This document shows positions 48,061-56,308 of a stretch of DNA of 64,000 nt, piece by piece. A model generated the notes under the pieces. The model worked only from the letters and a program-made list of their open reading frames with translations. It was not told the DNA's origin and made no database searches. The stretch's first letter is position 1. Each line of letters starts with the position of its first letter. The translations under genes and the position numbers were made by a program. Origin of the DNA: Hymenobacter cellulosilyticus. GTDB taxonomy: Bacteria > Bacteroidota > Bacteroidia > Cytophagales > Hymenobacteraceae. The stretch covers positions 5,768,457-5,832,456 of the forward strand of contig NZ_CP095046.1 of the NCBI RefSeq assembly GCF_022919215.1, read 5' to 3'.

Positions 48061-50268
48061 CTACCGCTCAAAGCGCACGGTCAGGTAGAAATTGCGGCCC
48101 GCCGCGTTGATGCCCGAGGCAAAGGGCCGGTAGCTCTGGTCCAGGATGTTTTCCAGGCCCGACTGCACGCTCCAGCTGCGGGTAATCTGGTAAGTGGTGC
48201 GCAGGTTGAAGGTCTGCCAGCCCAGGGCGCCCACCGGCGTATTCTGAATCAGGTTGTCTTCCCCCGAGGGGCTGTGGTCGGCCACGCCCTTGCGGCCGTT
48301 GAACAGCATCGAGGCCTCGGCCGTGAGCTTGCGGCTCTGGTAGGTAATAGCTCCGCGGCCGTACACCGGCGGAATATGGTCCAGGGGCACGTCCAGGCTT
48401 AAGTCACGGCCTTTGGTATAAGTCACCGAAGCCTGGGCGCTCCAGTGCTTAATCAGTGCGGCATTGAAGCGGCCACTGAAGCCGTACACCCGGGCCTTGC
48501 CGGTGTTGGTATTGGCCACGGTAGTGAAAGTCTGCCCATTATAAACGGTCGTCGTGGAGCCGTCAGGGGCCGTGTAAGGCCGCACCACAATAGCGTCGGT
48601 CAGGGTGCTGTAGAAACCGGTCAGGGCCACTTGCAGTTTGCCTTCGATGGTATTCGACACCTCGGCTTCGCGGTAGAAAATCTGCTCGGGTTTCAGGTCC
48701 AGATTGGGAACGATGAGCGTGCCGTTGTTCTGCTCGAAGGTCTTGCTTACGTCGTCCAGGTTGGGGTTGCGGAAGCCCGTGGAAACCAGGCCGCTGACCC
48801 GGAACCCGGCCGGCAGCATCCAGACCAGGCCCAGGTTGCCGTTGAGCGACGAAGACGACTGGTCGGAGTTGAGCAAACTGGACTTGAAAAACTCGGGGTT
48901 GAAATTGGCTTTGAGCTTCACGGTGCTGAAGCGCAGCCCGTCGGACAAGATGAGCTTAGGCGTAATTTCCCAGCGGTGGGAGGCGTACACGCCCGTGGTG
49001 GCGTAGGTCGAACCGTTGGGGTAGCGCGTGGCAATGCCGGTAGTGGCCCCGCTCACAATGTTGACCCGGGTGCCGGTGCTTTCTACCTCGTTGCGGGTTA
49101 CCTCGGCCCCGTAGCGCAGCTCATGCTCCCCGAGCTGCTTAAACAAGTCCAGGTTGGCCGACAGCACCTGCACGTCTTCCACGTTTTCGTCGCGCAGGTC
49201 TTTGCCGAACTCCCGCACCAGGCGGCTTTCCTGCACTTTCTGCACGGCCGGCGTAAAGCGCAGCAAATCAAATAGCGCCGTCGGGCGGGAATACTGAAAC
49301 TGGTAGCTGGCCAAAAACCGCTTTTCCGGGCCGTAGTTCCACTCGGCCCAGCGCAAGGCGCCGTTGCGGTAGGTTTGGAGCCGGTCGTAGCGGGGCACGT
49401 TGGAAGTAGTTGAGTACTGCACGTTCAGCAGGTGCTGCTGGCTGGCACTAGGCCGGTAGAGCAGCTTTTGCAGCACCGAAAGCTGCCGGTAGCCCGACTG
49501 TCGCTGAATGTTCACGTTGTCGTTGGCCACCACCACGTCTTTGCCATCCTGCCGCTCCACGTAGCGCAGGTTTTCGCCGAAGCCGGGAAACGACTTATAG
49601 TCGCGGCGGCCCTTGCGCAGGTCGTCGAAGTCGGAGGCGGTGATGCTGGTAAGCAGGCCAAACTTCTGCCAGCCCAGGCTGATGTCGGTATGAGCCGTTT
49701 TTTCCCGGGCCGCCGTACCGTAGCGCAGCAGGTTGTTGGTACGCACCCGGGGCTGGCTGGCCGTGGTGCTGTCCGCGAGCTGCGGGTTGCGGGTCAGAAT
49801 GCTGATAACGCCGCCCAGCGCGTCGGTGCCATAGATAACTGAGCCCGCGCCGCTGAGCACCTCAATACGGTCCACGGCGTTGGCGTCGGTGCTGAGAATG
49901 TTCTGCAGGTGGCCGGCCCGATAAATGGCGTTGTTCATCCGCACCCCATCTACCACCAGCAGAATCTTGTTGGCCTCGAAGCCGCGCAACACCGGACTGC
50001 CACCGCCAAACTGCGACTTCTGCACAAACACCTGCCCGGTGTTGACCAGCGCGTCGGCCGTGTTCATCGGGTTCTGCAGCCGGATCTGGGCCGCGGGCAG
50101 CACGTCAATCTGCTGGGGAATGTCGGCCTTGCGCTCCTGCACCCGGTTAGCCGACACCACCACCTCACTCAGGCTGATAACCCGCAGCGTGTCGGGCGAG
50201 GTGGTTTGGGCCGAGGCCGTTTCGAATCCGAATAGCGTGGCAAATACGAAGGGTATTGTTTTTTTCAT
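48061..50268 (-). CDS. TonB-dependent receptor, hemoglobin/heme type
   Basis: The 735-residue protein has a signal peptide (KTIPFVFATLFGFETASA), a plug domain (VSANRVQERKADIPQQIDVL, then GGGSPVLRGFEANKILLVVD and GVRMNNAIYRAGHLQ) and a beta barrel ending FYLTVRFER. The plug sequence matches the hemoglobin/heme receptor branch (HmuR-like) rather than SusC; the ligand is inferred. It starts at ATG 50268; the frame continues 12 codons upstream through its promoter. RidA lies upstream but the pair is separated by a -7 element. Confidence 0.9.
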   Translation of the reverse strand: MKKTIPFVFATLFGFETASAQTTSPDTLRVISLSEVVVSANRVQERKADIPQQIDVLPAAQIRLQNPMNTADALVNTGQVFVQKSQFGGGSPVLRGFEANKILLVVDGVRMNNAIYRAGHLQNILSTDANAVDRIEVLSGAGSVIYGTDALGGVISILTRNPQLADSTTASQPRVRTNNLLRYGTAAREKTAHTDISLGWQKFGLLTSITASDFDDLRKGRRDYKSFPGFGENLRYVERQDGKDVVVANDNVNIQRQSGYRQLSVLQKLLYRPSASQQHLLNVQYSTTSNVPRYDRLQTYRNGALRWAEWNYGPEKRFLASYQFQYSRPTALFDLLRFTPAVQKVQESRLVREFGKDLRDENVEDVQVLSANLDLFKQLGEHELRYGAEVTRNEVESTGTRVNIVSGATTGIATRYPNGSTYATTGVYASHRWEITPKLILSDGLRFSTVKLKANFNPEFFKSSLLNSDQSSSSLNGNLGLVWMLPAGFRVSGLVSTGFRNPNLDDVSKTFEQNNGTLIVPNLDLKPEQIFYREAEVSNTIEGKLQVALTGFYSTLTDAIVVRPYTAPDGSTTTVYNGQTFTTVANTNTGKARVYGFSGRFNAALIKHWSAQASVTYTKGRDLSLDVPLDHIPPVYGRGAITYQSRKLTAEASMLFNGRKGVADHSPSGEDNLIQNTPVGALGWQTFNLRTTYQITRSWSVQSGLENILDQSYRPFASGINAAGRNFYLTVRFER

Positions 50269-50291
50269 TGACCGGATAATTGTAGTAACTC

Positions 50292-50299
50292 CAAAGATA
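50292..50299 (-). promoter_or_regulatory. -7 element of the TonB receptor gene
   Basis: Reading leftward, TATCTTTG matches TAnnTTTG exactly, 23 bases before the ATG. It lies in the 48-base gap after RidA. A good TTG is not seen upstream. Confidence 0.45.
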
Positions 50300-50316
50300 A
50301 GCATAACGGCCGGTGG

Positions 50317-50757
50317 TTAGCGGCCTTCATTTACCACCGCAATGCACTTAAGCTCAATGGCAATGGGCGTGGGCAGGCAGTTGATTTCTACCGTCGTGCG
50401 GCAGGGCTGATTGGTTTGAAAATACTCCGCGTACAGCTGGTTATAGGTCGCAAAGTCATCCTTCATGTTGGTCAGGAACACGGTCACGTCCACCAGGTCT
50501 TCCCAGCGGGAGCCGGCTTCTTCCAGAATGTAGCGCACGTTCTGAAACACGGCGTGGCACTGGCTGGCAAAGTCGTAGCGCAGTACCGTGTTATCGGCGG
50601 CCAGCTCTACGCCGGGAATGGCTTTTTGGCCGCGCTGCCGCGGCCCCACGCCCGAGAGAAACAGCAGATTGCCTACCCGGCGGGCGTGCGGATAAAGGCC
50701 TACGGGCTCGGGGGCCCGGGAAGAATTGTGCGCGGTAGAGGTTTCGTCAGGTTGCAT
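50317..50757 (-). CDS. RidA family protein, aminomuconate-deaminase-like
   Basis: The 146-residue protein is a YjgF/YER057c/RidA member: YPHARRVGNLLFLSGVGPR near the start, FQNVRYILEEAG in the middle, and the conserved arginine in CRTTVEINCLPTP, followed by IELKCIAV. From memory the YPHxRRVGxLLFxSG form is close to 2-aminomuconate deaminase of tryptophan breakdown, but no kynurenine genes are near. It could also be a general enamine/imine deaminase. Confidence 0.88.
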   Translation of the reverse strand: MQPDETSTAHNSSRAPEPVGLYPHARRVGNLLFLSGVGPRQRGQKAIPGVELAADNTVLRYDFASQCHAVFQNVRYILEEAGSRWEDLVDVTVFLTNMKDDFATYNQLYAEYFQTNQPCRTTVEINCLPTPIAIELKCIAVVNEGR

Positions 50758-50864
50758 ACCGTCAAAACTACCGAATTCGGACGCAATGCGTAGGAGAATA
50801 GTCCGTTTCTGAGCTGGTGCGGTTGTTGCCTCCCGGTTCAGCTGTTCGTTTAACCCCGACTTCT

Positions 50865-51671
50865 ATGCGCTCCACTGTCCGTCGCCTGACGCTGCTGCTT
50901 GCCCTAAGCACGGCTGCCCTCACCACCGCTCACGCCCAGCAGAAATTGAAGTACCCCAAGACCAAGGCCGACGAAATCTACGACGTGGCGGCCAAGCCCG
51001 CCGTGCCCACCACCGGCCTGCAGGGCTACGCCGACTACCTGGAAAAAAACCAGCAGTACCCCACGGCGGCCCTGCAAAACGGCAAGGAAGGCACCGTGGA
51101 AGTGACGTTTGTGGTGGAAAAGTCGGGCGGCATCTCCAACATTGCCGTGAAAAATGCCCTGGACCCGGCCCTCGATGCCGAAGCCATGCGCCTGATCAAG
51201 GGCGGACCCAAGTGGGTGCCGGCCGAAAACAAGGGCGAAAAAGTGCGGCAGCGCGTTACAGTGCCCATTTCCTTCCACATGCCCCTGGGTGCTGGGGGGC
51301 CCGCCCCGCAGGTATCCGATAATGAGGCAGGCGCCGACTCCAAGCCCGCTGACGGCCCCAAGGTGATAAAGCCCGAGCAGCCGGCCCGGCCCGTGGGCGG
51401 CATCGATGCCTTCTTCGAGTGGATTCAGAAAAACCAGAAATACCCGGCTCTGGCCCGCAAGAAGAACATTCAGGGCAAGGTCATGGTTGAATTCATGGTT
51501 CAACCCGACGGCTCCCTCACCGACGTCAAGCTCGTCAAGCGTCTCGGTGCCGGCCTCGACGAAGAAGCCCTGCGCCTGATTAAGGCCGCGCCCAAGTGGG
51601 AGCCGGCCATGTACCAGGGCAAGCCGGTAAAGCAAAAAATGGTCTTGCCGGTGCTGTTTCAGCTGCTCTAA
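50865..51671 (+). CDS. Periplasmic protein with two TonB C-terminal domains
   Basis: The 268-residue protein has a signal peptide (RRLTLLLALSTAALTTAHAQ) and two TonB_C-type domains, each with a GTVEVTFVVEKSGGISN-like or GKVMVEFMVQPDGSLTDVKL core and an EAxRLIKxxPKWxPA ending (about residues 45-145 and 185-268), joined by a Pro/Lys linker. It lacks the TonB N-terminal membrane anchor, so it may not act as an energy transducer; proteins with this domain alone are common in Bacteroidota. ATG 50865 begins the signal. Confidence 0.85.
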   Translation: MRSTVRRLTLLLALSTAALTTAHAQQKLKYPKTKADEIYDVAAKPAVPTTGLQGYADYLEKNQQYPTAALQNGKEGTVEVTFVVEKSGGISNIAVKNALDPALDAEAMRLIKGGPKWVPAENKGEKVRQRVTVPISFHMPLGAGGPAPQVSDNEAGADSKPADGPKVIKPEQPARPVGGIDAFFEWIQKNQKYPALARKKNIQGKVMVEFMVQPDGSLTDVKLVKRLGAGLDEEALRLIKAAPKWEPAMYQGKPVKQKMVLPVLFQLL

Positions 51672-51808
51672 AGTATTTTGCTTCCCGGGCCGTCTGCCTA
51701 CGGGTGGCCGGCCCGGCCCCTGCTTCCCGTACCCCGCTTGCTGCCGGCTGTAAGCCGGCCTTCCGCTCCTGCTGCGCTGCCCCTTCCTTTCACCTGCTTT
51801 CTATTCTT

Positions 51809-53362
51809 ATGTTGGCCCCGCTACCCCTTTTATCCGCTCCGCCGGTGGCTCCTATTCCCGCGCCGCCGGTTTCCGGTCCGCTTACTATCTGGCCCTACCA
51901 GGCCCGGTTCCAACAGGCGGCCCAGGCCATGGCTGAAGGCATCTTCAACGTCCTCGATGATGACCTGGCTCCCAAAGTCACCCTCATTGGAATTCCCGCC
52001 GACCAGGGTAATTCAACCGAAGTAGTGTGCCTGGAGCCCGCCGACTGTGGCCTCGACTTCGCGCACTTCAGCAATATTATGGCCCGGGGCAAGGAAATGC
52101 AGAGCTCCTACTTCTGGAGCTCGGCCGACCGGGAAAACCTCACCGAGGAAACCATCCGTAAGCGCTACCAGGGTGTGGGCCTAAAAATGGCCATGCAGGA
52201 GGCTCTAAACGCCTTGGGCAGCAAAAACCAGTTCTTCGCTGGCTTCCCCGTTCTGGTCGATAAGTTCTTTGTCGTGACGGTGCTGCAGCTCAACCAGAAG
52301 GTGCTCAAGAGCCACCAGTCGCTGCGGCCCGACCGCTACTACACCGACGGCAAACCCGTGGCGCCTTCCCTGGTGCTGTCGGCCGTGCAGCGCTTCCAGG
52401 AAGAGTGCCTAAAGGCTCTAAATGAGCCCGAGCCGGGCGCGGGCATGCTGGTGCGCCCCCGCGAAACCGACGAGTTGGTGCGGGCCGCCGGCAAGCTGCT
52501 GATGGACACCCCGGCCCAGGCCCTGGGCATCAACCCGTCGACAGCCAAGCTGTTTGCAACCTGCAACACGATTTCCTCCCTGCGCTACGAAGGGGCCGAA
52601 GGCATTGGCAAGCTGCTGCTGGCCCGCCGCCGCCACCCCAATCTGGAAGAGGTATTTGCCCTGACCTGCCCTACCCCGCTTACCGACTACCGGGCCGTGC
52701 GCAAGCTGCTGGAAATGACCACGCCCGACGTGAGTCTGCTGGCCGACGGCGAAAACGTGTACGCCCTGGGCCGCCTGGTAGGTACCTATGACGCCAGCCG
52801 CGAGGATCTGTTCATGATCAACTTCGTGACGCACTACGCCTGGGAGTTTCAGCACGACGGCAAGGTGCTCATGCGCAGCCACTACGGCCAGCCCAGCCTG
52901 CCCCGCCCCCGGCTCAACCGCTTGCAGTTCCGCAAGGACCTGCGCCGTATCTTCGATTTGACCGCACCCGAAAAAGTGGAGCGCCTTTGGGATGTTGTGG
53001 TGGAAGCCAGCCGCCAGAAGCACGGCACGCTCGTAGTGGTGACCACCGAGGCCCTGGCCGAAGCCGACCGCCTCAAGCTGCAATGCACCCTTATTGAGCC
53101 CGTGCCGCTTACCCCCCTCATTACCCGCCTGGTCACGGCCATCGATGGGGCCGTGCTTGTCGACCCGGACGCGTATTGCTACTCCATTGGGGTCATTCTG
53201 GACGGTAAAGCTTCGGGCCACGGTACCAGCACCCGTGGGGCCCGCTACAACTCGGCCATCCGTTACGTGGAAAGCAGCCCTTACCCCTGCATGGCCATTG
53301 TGGTCAGCGAAGATGGGCTGGTCGACGTCATCACCAAAGACAATCTGCTGGAGCGGGAGTAG
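51809..53362 (+). CDS. DisA_N (diadenylate cyclase-like) domain protein with variant motif
   Basis: The 517-residue protein ends with a domain resembling DisA_N, the catalytic domain of c-di-AMP synthases. It has a GTLVVVTTEAL strand, then LITRLVTAIDGAVLVDP with the DGA motif at 446-448, and IVVSEDGLVDVI. The usual RHR motif of GTRHRAA is replaced by GARYNSA (477-483). About 380 residues precede it, helical and soluble, with KFFVVTVLQLNQKVLKSHQS and a GGxLLARRRHPNLEEVF-like part; I recall such N-terminal parts being called DACNV-type sensor domains, a memory-based match. I choose ATG 51809; the frame is open further upstream only across the previous gene. Whether it makes c-di-AMP is not certain. 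Confidence 0.8.
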   Translation: MLAPLPLLSAPPVAPIPAPPVSGPLTIWPYQARFQQAAQAMAEGIFNVLDDDLAPKVTLIGIPADQGNSTEVVCLEPADCGLDFAHFSNIMARGKEMQSSYFWSSADRENLTEETIRKRYQGVGLKMAMQEALNALGSKNQFFAGFPVLVDKFFVVTVLQLNQKVLKSHQSLRPDRYYTDGKPVAPSLVLSAVQRFQEECLKALNEPEPGAGMLVRPRETDELVRAAGKLLMDTPAQALGINPSTAKLFATCNTISSLRYEGAEGIGKLLLARRRHPNLEEVFALTCPTPLTDYRAVRKLLEMTTPDVSLLADGENVYALGRLVGTYDASREDLFMINFVTHYAWEFQHDGKVLMRSHYGQPSLPRPRLNRLQFRKDLRRIFDLTAPEKVERLWDVVVEASRQKHGTLVVVTTEALAEADRLKLQCTLIEPVPLTPLITRLVTAIDGAVLVDPDAYCYSIGVILDGKASGHGTSTRGARYNSAIRYVESSPYPCMAIVVSEDGLVDVITKDNLLERE

Positions 53363-53392
53363 CAATTATATTGAGGTGCTAATACCCAACGG

Positions 53393-53551
53393 GTCATTGC
53401 GAGGAGGTACGACGAAGCAATCCGTCCTCTGCGAAGTACGACCCGATCTTTTACCAGAAAGCCCTTTATTCCAGCTGGAATAAAGGGCTTTTCAGTGAAG
53501 AGAGCTTTCTACATTTCAGAGGACGGATTACCGCGCTTAGCTCGCAATGAC
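53393..53551. repeat. Nested palindromic intergenic repeat
   Basis: Outer arms share GTCATTGCGAG (53393-53403 with 53541-53551) and AATCCGTCCTCTG (53419-53431 with 53517-53529), with differing bases between. The core is a 34-base perfect palindrome. The GTCATTGCGAG/GAAGCAATCC text resembles a repeat seen in many bacterial genomes (from memory). It fills the gap between the DisA_N gene and the convergent DUF4442 gene. Confidence 0.8.
53458..53491. terminator. 34-base perfect palindrome inside the repeat
   Basis: AAAGCCCTTTATTCCAG (53458-53474) is directly followed by its reverse complement, with T-rich ends on both strands. It could terminate the converging genes ending at 53362 and 53565. 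Confidence 0.75.
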
Positions 53552-53564
53552 AGGTAGTTGTACC

Positions 53565-54083
53565 CTACCCCTTCTTCGCCCGGAACGACCAGGTGATGCG
53601 GAACACCGCCACTGTGTCGCCGGCCTGGTCCTGGCCGGTGCTGGTGCACACCACAGTGCGGCCCTCGCCGGTAGCCCGGCTTTCGACAATGGCCTGGGCG
53701 ATACGCAGGCCGTCTTCGCTGGTAAAGGCAATCAGGCCCACGGCTTTCTTGGTAAACTCGGCCTCCATGCCCACTACCAGCATCGATACCGGGGAGCCGC
53801 TGGTTGTGTTCATCATCGACAGCACGCCGCTGGCCATTTCGGCCGCCATGCTCAGGCAGGCAAAGTAGATGCTGCGAAACGGATTTTTGGTCAGATACTT
53901 AAACGGCACCGTCACCGTGGCCCGAGCCGGCGTGATTTCGCGCACCCGCAGGCCGGCCAGGTAAGCCATGGGCAAACTGCGCAGCATAAACAGGCGCAGC
54001 TTCAGCGGGTTGGCAATGGTACGGCGAAAGGCGGCTGCCTGGGGCGTATCGGCGGGGGCAGGCACGGCGGCGGGCTGGGACAT
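53565..54083 (-). CDS. DUF4442 hotdog-fold protein
   Basis: The 172-residue product matches DUF4442, a thioesterase-like hotdog family: LFMLRSLPMAYLAGLRVREI, then KNPFRSIYFACLSMAAEMAS and FTKKAVGLIAFTSEDGLRI. It probably acts on acyl-CoA or acyl-ACP, but no substrate is known. ATG 54083 is preceded by an 18-base palindrome that may control it. Confidence 0.85.
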   Translation of the reverse strand: MSQPAAVPAPADTPQAAAFRRTIANPLKLRLFMLRSLPMAYLAGLRVREITPARATVTVPFKYLTKNPFRSIYFACLSMAAEMASGVLSMMNTTSGSPVSMLVVGMEAEFTKKAVGLIAFTSEDGLRIAQAIVESRATGEGRTVVCTSTGQDQAGDTVAVFRITWSFRAKKG

Positions 54084-54124
54084 GGCAAAACGGGCTGGGT
54101 GAGGATACTGCAAAGAACAAAAAA

Positions 54125-54142
54125 TATTCGGCATGCCGAATA
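54125..54142. promoter_or_regulatory. 18-base perfect palindrome upstream of the DUF4442 gene
   Basis: TATTCGGCATGCCGAATA lies 42 bases before the start, next to a leftward TATTTTTTG that could serve as -7 box. The position fits an operator. Confidence 0.45.
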
Positions 54143-54178
54143 GTACCCCTGGTTTTCTGCGCAGGCTTACCCAACTAA

Positions 54179-54210
54179 AACGCCCCACTTTCCGCAGAAA
54201 ATGGGGCGTT
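54179..54210 (-). terminator. Terminator of the MORN/DUF3857 operon
   Basis: AACGCCCCA pairs with TGGGGCGTT (54202-54210); the leftward RNA continues with TTTTAG. It is 28 bases after the last stop of the operon. Confidence 0.8.
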
Positions 54211-54237
54211 CCAGGCAGCCGGCAGACTCCTGTTGCT

Positions 54238-56226
54238 TTAGCCTTTCTTTTCCAGCACCAGCACCACCTTGTTGAAGTTGGCCGCCGCGTTTACTACTTC
54301 GCGGAAGGCTTCGAAGTCCTTTTTGGGCCAGCGAATCTGCTGGTAGTGTTCCTTGATGGTCACCGTCACCTTCTGGCCCTCCACGGCGTAGCTCGACTGA
54401 AACAGGAACAGTGGGGCCGCCGCGTCGGGGCCAGCTTTCACGTTGTAGCTCAAATCCTTCAGGTTACGGATGCTGTAGCCGGCCGGCAGCTCGAAAGTGA
54501 TGACGCGGTTGTAGCGGCGGTTAAACTCGTTTTCCACGTCGAACTGCCGGGCATCGGCCTGGTAGAGTTCCGACTGCGGCCCGAGCAGCTCGCCTACTTT
54601 GAACAAGTACTTCGGCCCGGCCCGGTTGAGCAGGGCCGCCGACTCCACCCCGGCCTCCACGATGAAGGGCTTGGCCAAGGGGCTCAGACCCCGCTCCCCG
54701 TTAACGACGTTCAGGCTTTTGAAGGTGGCGTCGGGCACGCAGCTTTTGATAAACTCCTGGGCTATTTCGGTGCGCTTGGCTTCCGGAATGAGGGAGTAGA
54801 ATGGCTGAATCACCTGGGCGTTGTAGCCGCCCAAAATGTAGCGGATATTGACGGTGGACTTATCCAGGGTTGGGGCAAACTGCACGTTGATGTCCAGGTC
54901 GCTCGGGTTCTGGTCGGCGGCCAGGGTCGGGATGTCCTTCACCTTTCCCACCGCCGACTCGGTAGAGCCTAGCTTCACGGTCCGGATAAACAGACCGGGG
55001 TTGGCCGTCCACTCCGAAGGCACCATGCCGTAGCGGTAGTCGGGCCGGGCGGGGGCCAGCATCTGCTTGGTGGCCGGGAAGTAGAAAATGTAGTTGTCCA
55101 GGTAATTCCAGGTGTCGAACGACTCGTCGAAGGGCGACACGCTCCGGTCGGACGTCACTACTACTTCGTGCTCAATGCCCAGCTTGCGCAGCACCCCGGC
55201 AAACAGGCGGGCAAAGCCCAGGTCGGAAGCATTGCGGGTATTAATAATGCCCGAAAGCTCTGCCTCGGCGTATTCCTCCGAAGGGTTGAAGTTGGTTTTG
55301 ATGTAGTTTTCCACGAACTGCACCTGCTCGGTTACGCCGCCGGCGGGCACTTTCATCAGCTTCAGCAGCTTGTCAAGGGCCTTTTGCTCATCCTTGGTGT
55401 AGGTGTAGAGCGAGCCGTGAATGTACTGGCTGGCTTCGGCCCAGGTAAAAAGCCGCTCCCGGCCCCGACTGGCATTATAGGCCAGCTTATACTCAATGCG
55501 CATCCGCTCGGCCTGGGAGTTGGCAAACGCCTCTTCCCGGGCAATGGCCACGTCCTTCAGGGCAATTCGCACCACGTGCTTGCCGCCAATTACGGTGTCG
55601 CGGCTGGCCTGGGGGCCGTGGTACACGCGAGTATCGAAGGTGAGCTGCTCGGGTGAAATCAACTCGAAGGTGACCGAACGGGCCGGCAAATCGGCTTGCA
55701 GGTACTCGCGGCCGAAGTAGTTGGGGCTGCGCTGCCGCATGTACACATATTCGATTTCACTGCCTTTCTCCACGCCTTCCACGGCAAAAATCTTGAAGCC
55801 CCGGGCCCCGTCCTGGTCTTTGAGCTCTTTGATGTTGCTTTGGTTGAGCTCTACCACCTCGCCCCGCGGACTAATCGTGCGGGCCTTGAGCCAGAGCAAG
55901 GCCCCATCCTGCACCGGCACGTAAATCTTGTTGAACCGCTCAATGGCATCGGTGCTGTTCACACGCACGATGCTGTGGTTGGTGGAGTACAGGCCCAGCT
56001 TCTGGGTTTTCTCGTCGTAGAAATACTCCTGGGCCGTGAAATCGAGCAGCAACAGAGCCGGCAGCTGGGTTTCGGCTTCGGTGAGGGGCAGGCGCTTGCG
56101 CTTGGCATCCCAGGTGTAGCTAGCGTGGGTCAGGCCAGCCGGAATAGCCTGGGCACATACGTCCAGCATAAGCAGCCAACCCAAGGCCAGGGTGAGGCCC
56201 AAAAGACGGAAAGAGGATTTTATCAT
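54238..56226 (-). CDS. DUF3857/transglutaminase-fold protein lacking the catalytic cysteine
   Basis: The 662-residue protein has a signal peptide (LLGLTLALGWLLMLDVCAQA), a DUF3857 domain (SIVRVNSTDAIERFNKIYVP, then GARGFKIFAVEGVEKGSEIEY) and a transglutaminase-like fold. Where active members have GDCKD, it reads TRNASDLGFARLFAGVL, and the usual histidine is replaced in WNYLDNYIFYF. It is therefore probably inactive and perhaps a binding or scaffold partner of the active paralogue encoded just upstream. It starts at ATG 56226, 82 bases after that gene's stop. Confidence 0.88.
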   Translation of the reverse strand: MIKSSFRLLGLTLALGWLLMLDVCAQAIPAGLTHASYTWDAKRKRLPLTEAETQLPALLLLDFTAQEYFYDEKTQKLGLYSTNHSIVRVNSTDAIERFNKIYVPVQDGALLWLKARTISPRGEVVELNQSNIKELKDQDGARGFKIFAVEGVEKGSEIEYVYMRQRSPNYFGREYLQADLPARSVTFELISPEQLTFDTRVYHGPQASRDTVIGGKHVVRIALKDVAIAREEAFANSQAERMRIEYKLAYNASRGRERLFTWAEASQYIHGSLYTYTKDEQKALDKLLKLMKVPAGGVTEQVQFVENYIKTNFNPSEEYAEAELSGIINTRNASDLGFARLFAGVLRKLGIEHEVVVTSDRSVSPFDESFDTWNYLDNYIFYFPATKQMLAPARPDYRYGMVPSEWTANPGLFIRTVKLGSTESAVGKVKDIPTLAADQNPSDLDINVQFAPTLDKSTVNIRYILGGYNAQVIQPFYSLIPEAKRTEIAQEFIKSCVPDATFKSLNVVNGERGLSPLAKPFIVEAGVESAALLNRAGPKYLFKVGELLGPQSELYQADARQFDVENEFNRRYNRVITFELPAGYSIRNLKDLSYNVKAGPDAAAPLFLFQSSYAVEGQKVTVTIKEHYQQIRWPKKDFEAFREVVNAAANFNKVVLVLEKKG

Positions 56227-56308
56227 AGGAGAAATTGACCACGGCCCGGGGCCGAGTCCTAGCAAAAACGCGTGACGCAATAGGGTAAGAGCGGAGAGTT
56301 AAGCAGAA

